A stretch of 35,277 bases of DNA. Source: Holophagales bacterium. GTDB taxonomy: Bacteria; Acidobacteriota; Thermoanaerobaculia; Multivoradales; Multivoraceae. The stretch is from the NCBI GenBank assembly GCA_009843505.1, contig VYDI01000023.1, positions 1 through 35,277 on the forward strand, read 5' to 3'. This document shows, piece after piece, positions 1 to 8,564 of the stretch. Positions within the stretch are counted from its first letter, which is position 1. The number at the start of each line of letters is the position of its first letter. The position numbers and the translations under genes are program-made. The notes beneath the pieces were generated by a model. It was not told the DNA's origin. It worked only from the letters and a program-made list of their open reading frames with translations, and ran no database searches.

Positions 1-581
1 GTGTAGATCGAAGCGTGGCGCAGGCCGTAGTCGACCCGGCCGAGGTCGAGGCGGCGCGAGAGCATGGCGCTCTGGCCGGTGGCGTCGATCATGATCCGGC
101 CGGCGAGTTCCACCGCCCCTCCGTTGCCATCCGCCGCGGCGCGTACGCCGACCGCGTGGCCGTCCTCGAACAGCACATCGCGAACGTTGACGCCGCGGTG
201 AACTTCCGCGCCCTGCCCGGCCGCCGTGTCCATCAGCAGTTGATCGAACTCGGAACGGCGCACCTGCCAGGTGCGGGCGCTGTCGTCCCCCGGCCGTTCG
301 TTCTCGAAGTAGAACGGCATGGACGCCTTGCCGGTCCTCGTGAAGAACTGAACCGAGTGCTTCTCGACGAAGTGGCTCTCCTGCATGGCCCGAAGGGCGC
401 CCATCTTCTCGAACACTCCGTGGGTATCCGGCATCAGCGATTCGCCGATCTTGAAGACCGGCCCGGACTCGCGTTCGAGCAGCAGCGTGCGCAAACCGCC
501 ACGCGCGGCGATCGCCGCCGCCGCCGAGCCGCCCGGCCCGGCGCCGATCACGATCACGTCGTAGGAAGGTGCGGCGAACAT
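1..581 (-). CDS. FAD-dependent oxidoreductase / flavin-dependent halogenase-like protein (C-terminus cut by window edge)
   Basis: Only the N-terminal 193 or so residues are inside the window; the frame runs open off the left edge. The protein begins MFAAPSYDVIVIGAGPGGSA, a Rossmann FAD-binding motif (GAGPGG, residues 12-17), and continues with an acidic ribose-binding end (LLLERE) and a KIGESLMP segment. This GES[LM]P signature is shared by flavin-dependent halogenases and geranylgeranyl-reductase-like monooxygenases. A later IDATGQSAMLSR stretch is the second conserved FAD-contact region (DATG). The halogenase WxWxIP motif would lie in the missing part, so halogenase cannot be separated from other members of the superfamily. 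The gene is divergent from the TonB receptor at 738. There is no Shine-Dalgarno sequence, but a TAGACT box lies 7 nt upstream of the ATG. Confidence 0.85.
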   Translation of the reverse strand, partial: MFAAPSYDVIVIGAGPGGSAAAAIAARGGLRTLLLERESGPVFKIGESLMPDTHGVFEKMGALRAMQESHFVEKHSVQFFTRTGKASMPFYFENERPGDDSARTWQVRRSEFDQLLMDTAAGQGAEVHRGVNVRDVLFEDGHAVGVRAAADGNGGAVELAGRIMIDATGQSAMLSRRLDLGRVDYGLRHASIY

Positions 582-588
582 CGCGGCG

Positions 589-594
589 AGTCTA
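589..594 (-). promoter_or_regulatory. Candidate -10 box for a leaderless transcript
   Basis: TAGACT on the minus strand ends 7 nt before the ATG at 581, and no purine-rich ribosome-binding site is visible. Transcription initiated 7-8 nt downstream of this box would start at the A of the start codon. No good -35 hexamer was found, so this rests on spacing and on recurrence of the same arrangement at 26926 and 31279. Confidence 0.35.
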
Positions 595-737
595 CGGCAG
601 GGAATCGACGCCGACCACCGGCAACCTGGAGGGCATCCCCACGTAGTGCCCATGTTGTAGCCTGCGCCCACTTACTGGCTCCTGTCGGACCCGATTCGTC
701 TCGTCCGCCTGTCCGCAGCCTCGAGAGGTACCTGCCG

Positions 738-3131
738 ATGCACTTCACTCCTGCCCCGTTTCTGACCGTCACTCTCCCGCTGGCGCTCATCGCCGGCGCC
801 GCGGTGGCCCAGGATCCCGATGACCCGGACTCCACCGTCACCGACGAGATCACCGTCACCGCGCAGCGGGTCGAGGAGGCCATCCAGGACGTGCCGATCT
901 CGATCATCACCCGCTCGGGCGAAGAACTCGAGCAGCAGGCGATCGGCGACGTTCAGGCTCTGGCTGAGGCATCACCCGGCGTCGTGATCTCCGGCCAGAG
1001 CCCGACCACGGGCGAAGTGGCCATCTACATTCGCGGCATCGGCTCGAGCACGCTCGGCATCGGCACCGAGCCGACGGTCGGCTACTACGTGGACGGCGTC
1101 TACATGCCGCGGCCCCAGGCTGCGGTGAACCCCTTCCTCGACCTGGAACGGATCGAGATCCTGCGTGGACCCCAGGGGACGCTATGGGGACGCAATTCGA
1201 CCGCCGGCGCCGTCAACGTCGTCACCCGGGCGCCGGAGGGACAGTTCCATGGACGTCTCTTCACGTCGTTCTCCGAGTACGACTCGAGCGAACCGGCCGA
1301 CGGGCGCCGCTACGGCATGTCGCTGACCGGCCCGGTATCGGCCAAGGTCTGGGGCCGTTTCACGGGCGCCACGGCCCAGGTCGAGGATCCGACCTACAAC
1401 GACTTTCTGGGCGCAAGCGCCGACAACTTCGACGGCGTCACGCTGCGGGGTTCGCTCACCTTCCTGCCCTCCGACTCCCTGACCTTCACGATTCGCGCCG
1501 ACAGCACGGACGACGACGCACACGCGAACTTCCCCTTCAAGCCGTTCGAGGTGTCCCCCTACAGCACGGTGGGAACACTGAACCGGTTCTACGGGTACTC
1601 CGAGCCGGCCGACGTCCATCGCATCTCGACCGAGACCCCGGCGCTGTCCCTCTACGAGGAGTCCGGCTTCTCGTTGACGGTGAACAAGGCGATGGCGAGC
1701 GGCACGAGCCTGACCTCGATCAGCAGCTGGCGCGAGTTCGATTCACGGCGAGACGCGGACATCGACGGCTCACCACACGTCTTCGTCACCAACGCCGCAA
1801 CCCTCAACTCCCAGTGGTGGTCGCAGGAGCTACAGCTCAGCGGCGCCAGCGAGCGCGCCAACTGGGTGGCCGGCGCCTATGCCTTCGACGAGGAGAGCGG
1901 GACGCACGTCAACAACATCACCGACACGGCACTGCTCGGCGTCTGGCTGTTCGCGAACAGTCCCCAGACCTTCCTCTTCGACCCGACGAACTACTGTTCG
2001 CTTGGCTTCCTGGCGCCGCCGTTCCTGTGCGGCCCGGCCTACTACAACGCCATCGCACCGTTTATCGGCCTTCCCCTTCCGGGAACCCCGACGCCACTGC
2101 CGTTCGAGAGCAACGTCGACTCGTCGCTCTACGCGGCCTACGGCCAAGTCGACTGGCATCTTGGCGACCGGGTCAGCCTGACCACCGGAGCCCGCTACAC
2201 GGCGGACGAGAAGGACCACAGACAGGCCGCCCTCAACTTCCAGACATTCATGCCGGAACTCCAGCAACTCAGCGACAGCTGGAGCGCGTTGACGCCAAAG
2301 CTGGGGCTCGAGGTCCGCCCCCGGGAGAACGTGATGCTCTACGGCGCGGTGACCGCCGGCTACAAGAGCGGCGGCTACAACTCGGTCTCGCTGCAACCGG
2401 CCTTCGACGAGGAGACGGTGACGAGTTTCGAGATCGGCATCAAGTCCTCCCTCGCCGACCGCAAGGTGAGGATCAGCGCCGCCGCCTTCAACTACGACTA
2501 CGACGATCTGCAGGTGGCGGTGCTCTACCCTGATCGCTCGGTGGTCGAGAACGCGGCCAAGGCTCGTATCCGGGGTCTCGACTTCGAACTCTCGGCACGG
2601 CCGAACCCGCGCTTCGCCTTCGATCTCTCGCTGGAACTCCTCGACGACGAGTTCACCCGGTTCACGACGCTCGATCCCTTTCTCCAGGCCCAGTTCGTGG
2701 AGCAGTTGCTGGCCGCGGGCCTGATCGATCCGAGCCAGGTGCTTCTGGGCGGCGGCGGCGCGCTTCCGATCGAGCCTAGCGACCTCTCCGGTAACGGGCT
2801 GCCGCGGGCGCCCGATTTCTCCGCCACCGCCTCATTGCGCTACACGTTCGACCTCGGCAGCAGCGGTTCGCTGACCGCGCGCGGCGAGTACCAGCACACC
2901 GACGACGTGGCCTTCGACGCCTTCGAGCGCTTCATCCAGCCCTCCTACGGCCTCTTCCACGCCCAGTTGCGCTGGACCTCGGCGCAGGGCCGGATGTTCC
3001 TGGCGGCCTACGGACGGAATCTCGGCGACGAGGAGTACCGGCTCAGCCAGTTCTTCGTGAACTACACGGGGTCGCTCGCGGTCTGGGCGCCGCCGACTGA
3101 GGTCGGCCTGCAGCTGGGCTTCGACTTCTAG
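738..3131 (+). CDS. TonB-dependent outer-membrane receptor
   Basis: The 797-residue product starts at the ATG at 738, preceded by GAGAGGT. The open frame extends far upstream, but that part is antisense to the halogenase-like gene and the signal peptide begins here. Residues 1-27 form a Sec signal ending in AVAQ. A TonB box (EITVTAQR) follows, then a plug domain with RGIG and the conserved LRGPQGTLWGRNSTAG segment. A long beta-barrel ends in a terminal aromatic residue (GLQLGFDF), as expected for an outer-membrane barrel. The family imports scarce ligands such as siderophores, vitamins, oligosaccharides or metals using TonB/ExbBD energy; substrate cannot be read from the sequence. The plug wording (VPISIITRSGEELEQ) is typical of the large generic receptor group common in environmental heterotrophs. 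It is unrelated at close range to the receptor pair at the right end. A neighbouring halogenase-like gene may hint at an aromatic or secondary-metabolite ligand, which is speculation. Confidence 0.93.
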   Translation: MHFTPAPFLTVTLPLALIAGAAVAQDPDDPDSTVTDEITVTAQRVEEAIQDVPISIITRSGEELEQQAIGDVQALAEASPGVVISGQSPTTGEVAIYIRGIGSSTLGIGTEPTVGYYVDGVYMPRPQAAVNPFLDLERIEILRGPQGTLWGRNSTAGAVNVVTRAPEGQFHGRLFTSFSEYDSSEPADGRRYGMSLTGPVSAKVWGRFTGATAQVEDPTYNDFLGASADNFDGVTLRGSLTFLPSDSLTFTIRADSTDDDAHANFPFKPFEVSPYSTVGTLNRFYGYSEPADVHRISTETPALSLYEESGFSLTVNKAMASGTSLTSISSWREFDSRRDADIDGSPHVFVTNAATLNSQWWSQELQLSGASERANWVAGAYAFDEESGTHVNNITDTALLGVWLFANSPQTFLFDPTNYCSLGFLAPPFLCGPAYYNAIAPFIGLPLPGTPTPLPFESNVDSSLYAAYGQVDWHLGDRVSLTTGARYTADEKDHRQAALNFQTFMPELQQLSDSWSALTPKLGLEVRPRENVMLYGAVTAGYKSGGYNSVSLQPAFDEETVTSFEIGIKSSLADRKVRISAAAFNYDYDDLQVAVLYPDRSVVENAAKARIRGLDFELSARPNPRFAFDLSLELLDDEFTRFTTLDPFLQAQFVEQLLAAGLIDPSQVLLGGGGALPIEPSDLSGNGLPRAPDFSATASLRYTFDLGSSGSLTARGEYQHTDDVAFDAFERFIQPSYGLFHAQLRWTSAQGRMFLAAYGRNLGDEEYRLSQFFVNYTGSLAVWAPPTEVGLQLGFDF

Positions 3132-3198
3132 GAGCCTCCGTCGCAGAACGCAGCGAAGCAAGTTCGCGGCGCAGGCTCCGCCGTGGGGACGGGATGGG

Positions 3199-3228
3199 CC
3201 GAAACACCGAGCCTGCGAGGCGTTTCGG
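3199..3228. terminator. Bulged hairpin between convergent genes, possible bidirectional terminator
   Basis: CCGAAAC (3199-3205) pairs with GTTTCGG (3222-3228), with an inner GCCT/AGGC stem and a 5-nt bulge, in the 131-bp gap between two converging genes. A further 7-bp repeat, GGAGCCT/AGGCTCC, spans 3131-3179. There is no T-run, so intrinsic termination is only a possibility. Confidence 0.35.
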
Positions 3229-3262
3229 GGCGCTAGGCGCCAGGTAGCGGCCGCGTCTACCG

Positions 3263-4621
3263 CTACGTGTAGCGGGCGCCTCGGTACTGCTCGTCGTAGA
3301 ACCGCGGCAGGAGCTGATCCACTCGCAACAGGCCGCCCTCGCTGAGATCCACCCGTTCCGGACCGACCGTGGCCAGTCCTTGCTCGGTCAGGCTGCCGAA
3401 GGCTTCGGCGTAGTCCTCCACGACGTCGACTCCGAACTTCCGCTCGAAGGCTCCGCGCTCCAGCCACCCTCTCTTGAGCTGCAGGATGATTTCGCGGGTC
3501 AGCCGCTCGCGCGCCGTCGTGGCCAGGGCCCGGCGCGTGGCAAGACCGCCTTCGTCGATCGCGGCCAGGTAGCCGTCCCAACGATCGTGGTTCTGCATGT
3601 GGACGCCGCCCATGTGACCGAACGACGAGACGCCGATCGGGATCATGTCGGCGCCACTCCACACCTCGCGCGCGTAGACGAACTTGCAGCCCCGATCACG
3701 CCTCATCATCGTGTAGGCGCTCCAGCGCTCGAAGCCGGCGCGCTCGAACTGCTCGAAGGCGTAGGCGTGCCACTCGCGCTTCGTGCGCCAGTCGGCGAAG
3801 GGCGGCACGCTCTCGTCGCCGCGCAGCTTGGCCTTCGAGTACACGGTGTTGAACGGCAGTTCCATCTGGTACAGGGTGATCGAGTCCGGGTCGTACTCGA
3901 TCGTCAGGTCGACCGTTCGCTTCCAGCTCTCCCAGCTCTCGCCGACCATGCCGGCGATCAGGTCGACGTTCAGTTGCCGGAACTGCTGGGCACGGATCCA
4001 CTCGCGTACGCGGTAGATCTCCTTCGACACGTGGGCGCGGCCGTTCTCCTGCAGGATCTCGTCATCGAAGTTCTCCACGCCGAGGCTCAGCCGGGTGACG
4101 CCGATGCTCCGGATCGCCTCCAGCTTGGACTGAGTCAGCGTCCCCGGCTCGCACTCGAAGGCCACTTCCTCGGCGCCGTCCCAGGACATTACGCCCTGGA
4201 GCCTCTCGGCCAGCGGAATCAACTGCTTGGCGGCGATGTAGGACGGCGTGCCGCCGCCGAAGTAGACGAAGTCGAGCTGACGTCCCTTGATCGCTGCCCG
4301 CTCCGCGTAGCGCTCCAGTTCCACACCCAGAGCGTCCAGGTAGCGGCCGATCTGTTCGTGGTTCTTGTCGACATACACGCGGAAGTAGCAGAACTTGCAG
4401 CGCTTCCGGCAGAACGGAATGTGGATGTAGAGGCCGAGCGAGGTGTCGGCAGCGGGCGCCCGGTCCAGCGCGGCGAAGGCCTCCGGCACGGTGGCCTCGT
4501 GCCACGCCGAGTATGGCGGGTAGTTCGACACGAAGACGGAACCAATATCCGTCGCTTCGAGGTCGAGCAGACCGGTCGCCGGCTCAGGCCTGACCATCCG
4601 CCGCGAGGCCGTCTCGTGCAT
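3263..4621 (-). CDS. HemN/HemW-like radical SAM protein
   Basis: The 452-residue product has YIHIPFCRKRCKFCYF at residues 65-80. This gives a CxxxCxxC (C71, C75, C78) [4Fe-4S] cluster motif for S-adenosylmethionine cleavage, embedded in the HIPFC context of the HemN/HemW family. FGGGTPSYI (121-129) is the family SAM-binding glycine motif, and FECEPGTLTQ and RLSLGVENFDDEIL follow in the usual order. Length fits the family (about 380-460). The fourth cysteine of true HemN (CxxxCxxCxC) is replaced by Phe. The family includes oxygen-independent coproporphyrinogen oxidase, the heme chaperone HemW and methyltransferase-like members. I cannot assign which, and the neighbours are not heme genes. It is the last gene of the minus-strand operon, 17 bp after the propeller gene ending at 4639. 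Ribosome-binding site is weak (GGAG about 12 nt upstream). Confidence 0.85.
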   Translation of the reverse strand: MHETASRRMVRPEPATGLLDLEATDIGSVFVSNYPPYSAWHEATVPEAFAALDRAPAADTSLGLYIHIPFCRKRCKFCYFRVYVDKNHEQIGRYLDALGVELERYAERAAIKGRQLDFVYFGGGTPSYIAAKQLIPLAERLQGVMSWDGAEEVAFECEPGTLTQSKLEAIRSIGVTRLSLGVENFDDEILQENGRAHVSKEIYRVREWIRAQQFRQLNVDLIAGMVGESWESWKRTVDLTIEYDPDSITLYQMELPFNTVYSKAKLRGDESVPPFADWRTKREWHAYAFEQFERAGFERWSAYTMMRRDRGCKFVYAREVWSGADMIPIGVSSFGHMGGVHMQNHDRWDGYLAAIDEGGLATRRALATTARERLTREIILQLKRGWLERGAFERKFGVDVVEDYAEAFGSLTEQGLATVGPERVDLSEGGLLRVDQLLPRFYDEQYRGARYT

Positions 4622-4638
4622 TTCTTGAAAGTGCTCCG

Positions 4639-5811
4639 CTATCCGAAGCAGTACAGAATGCCGTCCAGGCTACCGATGACCAGGCGCTCCGAGGCCACGG
4701 CGGGCGACGCCATGATCGCCGAACCGGTGTCGAACTCCCAGACCGGCTCGCCCGTCGCCTTGTCCAGAGCGAGAACGGGTCCGCGCTTCGAACCAAGGAA
4801 GACCCGATCCCCGACGATCACCGGCGAGGAATCGAGACGCGCTCCGCTGTTCCACTCCCACTTCCGTTCGCCGGTCGCCGGGTCGAGGGCGTGGACGATC
4901 TTGTCCCGCCCGCCGATGACGACGATCTCATCGTCGGCCGCCGCGGAGGCGTAGAAGGGGAACTTCCGGATCTCGTGCTCGTAGGCCCAGACGACCTGGC
5001 GCTTCGCGAGGTCGATTCCCAACACTTCGTTCTCGTAGGTGGCGACGTAAGCCATGTCGCCGATCACTGCCGGGCTCGAGGCCGCCTGCCCGCGAAGGTC
5101 GATCTTGTGGACCGTCTCGCCCGTCTCGATGTCGATCAGCCACATGAAACCGTCGCAGCCGGAAACGGTCGTCAGTCCCCCGGCGACCGCCGGCGTGCCG
5201 TGGACGTAGCCGTCCGTCTCCACCTGCCACAGCTTCTCGCCGCTTGTCCGGTCCAGGCAGTAGAGCGAGTTGTCATAGGAGCCGATCAGCAGCCGGTCCC
5301 CTCCCTCCGGCGACTCGTGCAGCGAGACCCCGGCGTAGATCTCCCCCAGCGTCTCGAACTTCCACTTCTGCTCCCCGGTTCCGGCGTCCAGCGCGTAGAC
5401 GAAGCCGTACTCGTCCCCGACGTACACGACGTCGTCGAACACGGACACGGGCGCCTTGATCGGCGTGCCGGCCTCGAAGCGCCAGAGCTCCCTGCCCTCG
5501 GCCAGTGTCAGCGCGTAGACCCGACCTTCGAAATCGCCGATGTAGACGACTCCACCGGCGATCGCCGCGGTGCTTTCGATCTCGCTCTCCGTGTCGAAGG
5601 CCCACAGCAGCTGCGGGTTCTCGGGCAGGGTCGTGCCGGCAACGCCGGTACCGAGCAAGTTGCCCCGAAACACCGGCCACGCATCCGCGGACGGCCGGAA
5701 CAGCGACGTCGCCGACGCCGACTCCTGGTCTCCGCCGTCACCGGCCGCCGCTACGGAGCCGAGGAGGAAGGGCGAGCCGAGAAGAAACGACAGGCTGAGT
5801 AGGAGTCTCAC
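4639..5811 (-). CDS. Exported PQQ-type beta-propeller protein
   Basis: I start this gene at GTG 5811, because GGAAG lies 8 nt upstream, the codon is 28 nt after the preceding stop, and a clean signal peptide follows (MRLLLSLSFLLGSPFLLGSV..AAAG). The frame remains open further upstream but only antisense-like residues are gained. The 390-residue protein opens with WPVFRGNLLGTG, the usual entry to secreted PQQ-like propellers. It then has about seven blades with the repeating pattern VYxGxxxGxVYALDxxTGExxWxFxT, for example VYVGDEYGFVYALDAGTGE. Such proteins form an 8-bladed or smaller propeller in the periplasm. Some bind PQQ in dehydrogenases, while others (BamB type) act as protein-interaction scaffolds. 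No dehydrogenase-specific disulfide or calcium motif was noticed, so a scaffold or sensing role is possible. It directly follows the alcohol dehydrogenase gene in the operon. Confidence 0.88.
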   Translation of the reverse strand: MRLLLSLSFLLGSPFLLGSVAAAGDGGDQESASATSLFRPSADAWPVFRGNLLGTGVAGTTLPENPQLLWAFDTESEIESTAAIAGGVVYIGDFEGRVYALTLAEGRELWRFEAGTPIKAPVSVFDDVVYVGDEYGFVYALDAGTGEQKWKFETLGEIYAGVSLHESPEGGDRLLIGSYDNSLYCLDRTSGEKLWQVETDGYVHGTPAVAGGLTTVSGCDGFMWLIDIETGETVHKIDLRGQAASSPAVIGDMAYVATYENEVLGIDLAKRQVVWAYEHEIRKFPFYASAAADDEIVVIGGRDKIVHALDPATGERKWEWNSGARLDSSPVIVGDRVFLGSKRGPVLALDKATGEPVWEFDTGSAIMASPAVASERLVIGSLDGILYCFG

Positions 5812-5839
5812 GGCGTTAGCTTCCGGAAGGGCGAAGGCC

Positions 5840-7066
5840 TCAGAACGCCGCCCGGTAGAGCGCGAGCATATCGGAGGCGGAGGCCGACCGCGGGTTGAAC
5901 TGGGCGGTCCACTGCTCGGCCGCCTGGGACGAGAGGAGGTCGAGGTCCGCCTCCAGCACCCCCAGATCCCGCAGTGTGGCGGCGACACCGGCGCTGTCAC
6001 GGAGCTCGGCCCACAGCTTCGCGAGCCGCTCGCTGGCGACGCCGTTCCCGGGGACGGAACCGAAGGCGAGCCGAGCCAGTCCTCCGTATCCGGGTCCATC
6101 CGCCCCCCCGTTGAACCGCATGACGTGATCCAGCATCACCGCTACCGCCACGCCGTGGGTGATGTCGTAGCGCGCGGTCAAGGGGTTGGCAAGACCGTGG
6201 GCGGCCCCCAGCATGGAAGCCTCGATGGCGGCGCCCGCAAGATGGGCGCCCAGCAGCATCTCGCCCCAGAGCTCGACCTGCTGGGCTTCACCGCCGTCTC
6301 GCCCAACGCTCCCGCCGCTCGGCGCCTGCGCATCGACCACCGCATCGAACCCCTTCAGCAGACGCGCGAAGCCCTCCGAGGCGAACATCCGCGAGTACGG
6401 GTTGGCCGCCGTGCAGACGAAGCTCTCCAGGGCGTGCGACAGGGCATCCAGGCCGGTTGCCGCCATCACTTCGGAAGGTGCCGTGCGAACCAGTTCCGGG
6501 TCCAGCAGGGTAGCGACGAAGCGTGCCTTCGGGTCGCCGCAGGCCATCTTGCGATGGTCGTCCTCACGCGAGATGACGGCGAAGGATTGCGCCTCGCTGC
6601 CGGTGCCCGCCGTGCAGGGCACGCCGATCGAAGGGAGCATCGGCTTCGCCGCCTTGCCGAAACCCCAGTAGTCCTCCATCCGGCCGCCGTTCGTGAACAC
6701 GAAGTTCGCGCCCTTGGCACAGTCCATCGCCGAGCCGCCACCGAGACCGATCAGGAAGTCCGCTTCGTGAGCCCGCGCCGCCCCGGCCGCGGCCGCCACG
6801 TTCCGCTCGCCGGGGTTTTCCTCGACATCGTAGAAGACGGCGACCTGGAGATCGGCGCCCAGGAGGGCGACGGACGCCCGGTGAACATGGCCGGCGGCGG
6901 CTACCCCGGGATCGGTGACGACCAGTACCCGCCTGCCGCCGAACTCCAGCGCGACCTCACCGATCAGGTCGATGACACCGGCGCCATAGAGGACCCGGCC
7001 CGAGGCCGTGTCGATGCTCCAGGAATCGCTCGTTTCGAGCGGTCGCTGGCCTCGCTTGATCGGCAC
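5840..7066 (-). CDS. Iron-containing (group III) alcohol dehydrogenase
   Basis: The 408-residue protein is a group III NAD(P)-dependent alcohol dehydrogenase that interconverts alcohols and aldehydes or ketones in the cytoplasm. Visible family features are the nucleotide-binding GLGGGSAMDCAK (107-118), TAGTGSEA (152-159), and four metal ligands: D207 and H211 (GLDALSHALE), H290 (GAAHGLANPL) and H304 (DITHGVAVAV). The 14-residue spacing of the last two matches FucO-type enzymes. A Gly-rich insertion (about residues 243-262) lengthens the gap between the second and third ligands. The annotated start is GTG at 7066 without a strong ribosome-binding site, and a start a few codons later is possible. 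It sits between exported propeller genes, 21 bp downstream of one and 28 bp upstream of another. This suggests a common pathway for an alcohol or aldehyde, but the cytosolic enzyme and periplasmic propellers act in different compartments. Confidence 0.92.
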   Translation of the reverse strand: MPIKRGQRPLETSDSWSIDTASGRVLYGAGVIDLIGEVALEFGGRRVLVVTDPGVAAAGHVHRASVALLGADLQVAVFYDVEENPGERNVAAAAGAARAHEADFLIGLGGGSAMDCAKGANFVFTNGGRMEDYWGFGKAAKPMLPSIGVPCTAGTGSEAQSFAVISREDDHRKMACGDPKARFVATLLDPELVRTAPSEVMAATGLDALSHALESFVCTAANPYSRMFASEGFARLLKGFDAVVDAQAPSGGSVGRDGGEAQQVELWGEMLLGAHLAGAAIEASMLGAAHGLANPLTARYDITHGVAVAVMLDHVMRFNGGADGPGYGGLARLAFGSVPGNGVASERLAKLWAELRDSAGVAATLRDLGVLEADLDLLSSQAAEQWTAQFNPRSASASDMLALYRAAF

Positions 7067-7087
7067 CGCCCCGGAAGCGCGAAGCGT

Positions 7088-8527
7088 CTACTTCGAGCCG
7101 ATGGCGAACACGTCCGAACGTGTCGCCACGTAGATTCTCCCGTCCTCCGCGACCGGGGTCGTGTAAACGGCCGAGCCCATGTTGTGCTCGGCAATCACCT
7201 TCTCCTCCCGGCCGGCCTCCAGGACGACGATGTCGCCGTCCTCGTCGCCGAGGTAGACCTTGCCGTCCGCCACGAAGGCCGAACCCCAGACCGCGGCGAA
7301 GGTGTCGTGCGTCCAGAGATGCTCACCGGTCTCCACGTCCAGGACGTAGAGGAAGCCGCTCAGGTCCGGGATGTAGAGCAGGCCGTCGGAGATCGCCGCG
7401 GTCGAGATCGTCCGGTTGAAGTCCTCGTTGCCGAAGTGCCAGACGGCAGCGCTGTCGGTCGCGTCTCCCTCGACGTTGGCGTCCATGGCGTAGAGGTGGC
7501 CAGGGCCTTCTCCGTGCTCTGGATCCTGACCGACTCCGAGGTAGAAGCGGTTGTTGTAGAAGACCGGCGTCGAGATGATGTTGTTGCGGGTGCCGGCGCC
7601 GCCGAGTTCCCAGATCGAGTCCTTGGGGTTCAGATCGAACTTCCACAGCAGGTTGCCGGTCGCCGGCTCGTAGGTATAGAGCCAACCGTCGCCGCCCGGG
7701 AAGGCGATCTGCGGCTGGCCGTCGACCACTCCGTAGCCCGGGTTCGACCAGGAGCCGTGAAGAACCGCGTCGCTGCTGTCGAGGCTCTCCCACACCAGCT
7801 CGCCCGTGTTCTTGTCCAGCGCGATGAAGGCCGGCGAAGCCGGCGAAGGCAGGTTGATGTGCCCCTCGTCGACGCCGGCGCCGGTGACCGTGAACAGGAG
7901 GTCGCCAATGACGAGGGGCGACCCGGCGGCCAGGTTGTGCGGGAACACGTCGAGCTCGGCGATCATGTCGTATTCCCACACGATGTCGGCGTCGAGCTCC
8001 TGCCGGTACTGCTCGTCCGTCATGCCGTCGTTCACGCCGTCGCGGAAGCCGTCCACGTCGACGGCCACGACCGTGGCCCGGTTGGACACGTAGTAGACCC
8101 GTTCGTCCTCAACGTACGGCGTCGAACAGACGCCCTGTAGCGGCCAGTCGTTGACTCGCCCGGCCCCCAGCTTGTCGTGCGTGGCCTGCCAGAGAAGGGC
8201 GCCCGTCTCCTTGTCGAGCGCGATGAGGACGCCCTTGTCGCCCTCGATGCCGGGCCGGCGAAGCCCCTCGTTGTTCGTGCCGGCGTACACCCGACCGCCG
8301 TGGATCACGGGGCCGGCGTAGGTCTGCGAACCCACCTTGGCCCGCCAGACGATGTTCTCGCCGGATCGGACGTCCCATTCGGTGGGCAGGTTCCTGGCGG
8401 CGGACACCATGTTCCGGGCCGGAGTGTTGCCGAACATCGCCGGCGGCTCGTTCGCCGCGGCGATCGCGGTGGCCGCCACCAGGGCCGCCAGTGCGAGTCG
8501 GAGGGAAAGGGAGATTCGGGTCTTCAT
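7088..8527 (-). CDS. Exported PQQ-type beta-propeller protein, paralogue A
   Basis: The 479-residue protein begins with a Sec signal (MKTRISLSLRLALAALVAAT.. AIAAAN). The mature part has propeller blades of the form LFTVTGAGVDEG, YIPDLSGFLYVLDVETGEHLW and VYLGDEDGDIVVLEAG. It shares a specific layout with the next gene upstream (8565-9932): NLPTEWDVRSGENIVW at the start, a VYAGTNNEGLRRP blade, DWPLQGVCSTPYVEDERVYYVSNR, a GDGWLYTYEPATGNLLWKFD blade, and a final TTPVAEDGRIYVATRSDVFAI. These shared landmarks point to an ancestral tandem duplication. No catalytic motif of quinoprotein dehydrogenases was seen, so I call only the fold. It is 37 bp after the paralogue and 21 bp before the alcohol dehydrogenase. 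Confidence 0.9.
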   Translation of the reverse strand: MKTRISLSLRLALAALVAATAIAAANEPPAMFGNTPARNMVSAARNLPTEWDVRSGENIVWRAKVGSQTYAGPVIHGGRVYAGTNNEGLRRPGIEGDKGVLIALDKETGALLWQATHDKLGAGRVNDWPLQGVCSTPYVEDERVYYVSNRATVVAVDVDGFRDGVNDGMTDEQYRQELDADIVWEYDMIAELDVFPHNLAAGSPLVIGDLLFTVTGAGVDEGHINLPSPASPAFIALDKNTGELVWESLDSSDAVLHGSWSNPGYGVVDGQPQIAFPGGDGWLYTYEPATGNLLWKFDLNPKDSIWELGGAGTRNNIISTPVFYNNRFYLGVGQDPEHGEGPGHLYAMDANVEGDATDSAAVWHFGNEDFNRTISTAAISDGLLYIPDLSGFLYVLDVETGEHLWTHDTFAAVWGSAFVADGKVYLGDEDGDIVVLEAGREEKVIAEHNMGSAVYTTPVAEDGRIYVATRSDVFAIGSK

Positions 8528-8564
8528 GAGCTTGGTCCGTGGCTGTCAGGGGGGTCCGTCGCTG

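Noticed and set aside
15..737. Upstream extension of the first TonB receptor frame
   Set aside because: It is antisense to the halogenase-like gene, has no family features, and a signal peptide with a ribosome-binding site begins at 738.
3131..3228. Classical intrinsic terminator after the first TonB receptor
   Set aside because: Hairpins are present but no T-run follows on either strand, so only a possible terminator is listed.
5570..8140. Long plus-strand open frame opposite the dehydrogenase and propeller genes
   Set aside because: Antisense frame of GC-rich genes; its residues are Arg/Val/Asp-rich with no recognisable domain, whereas the minus-strand genes are clear.
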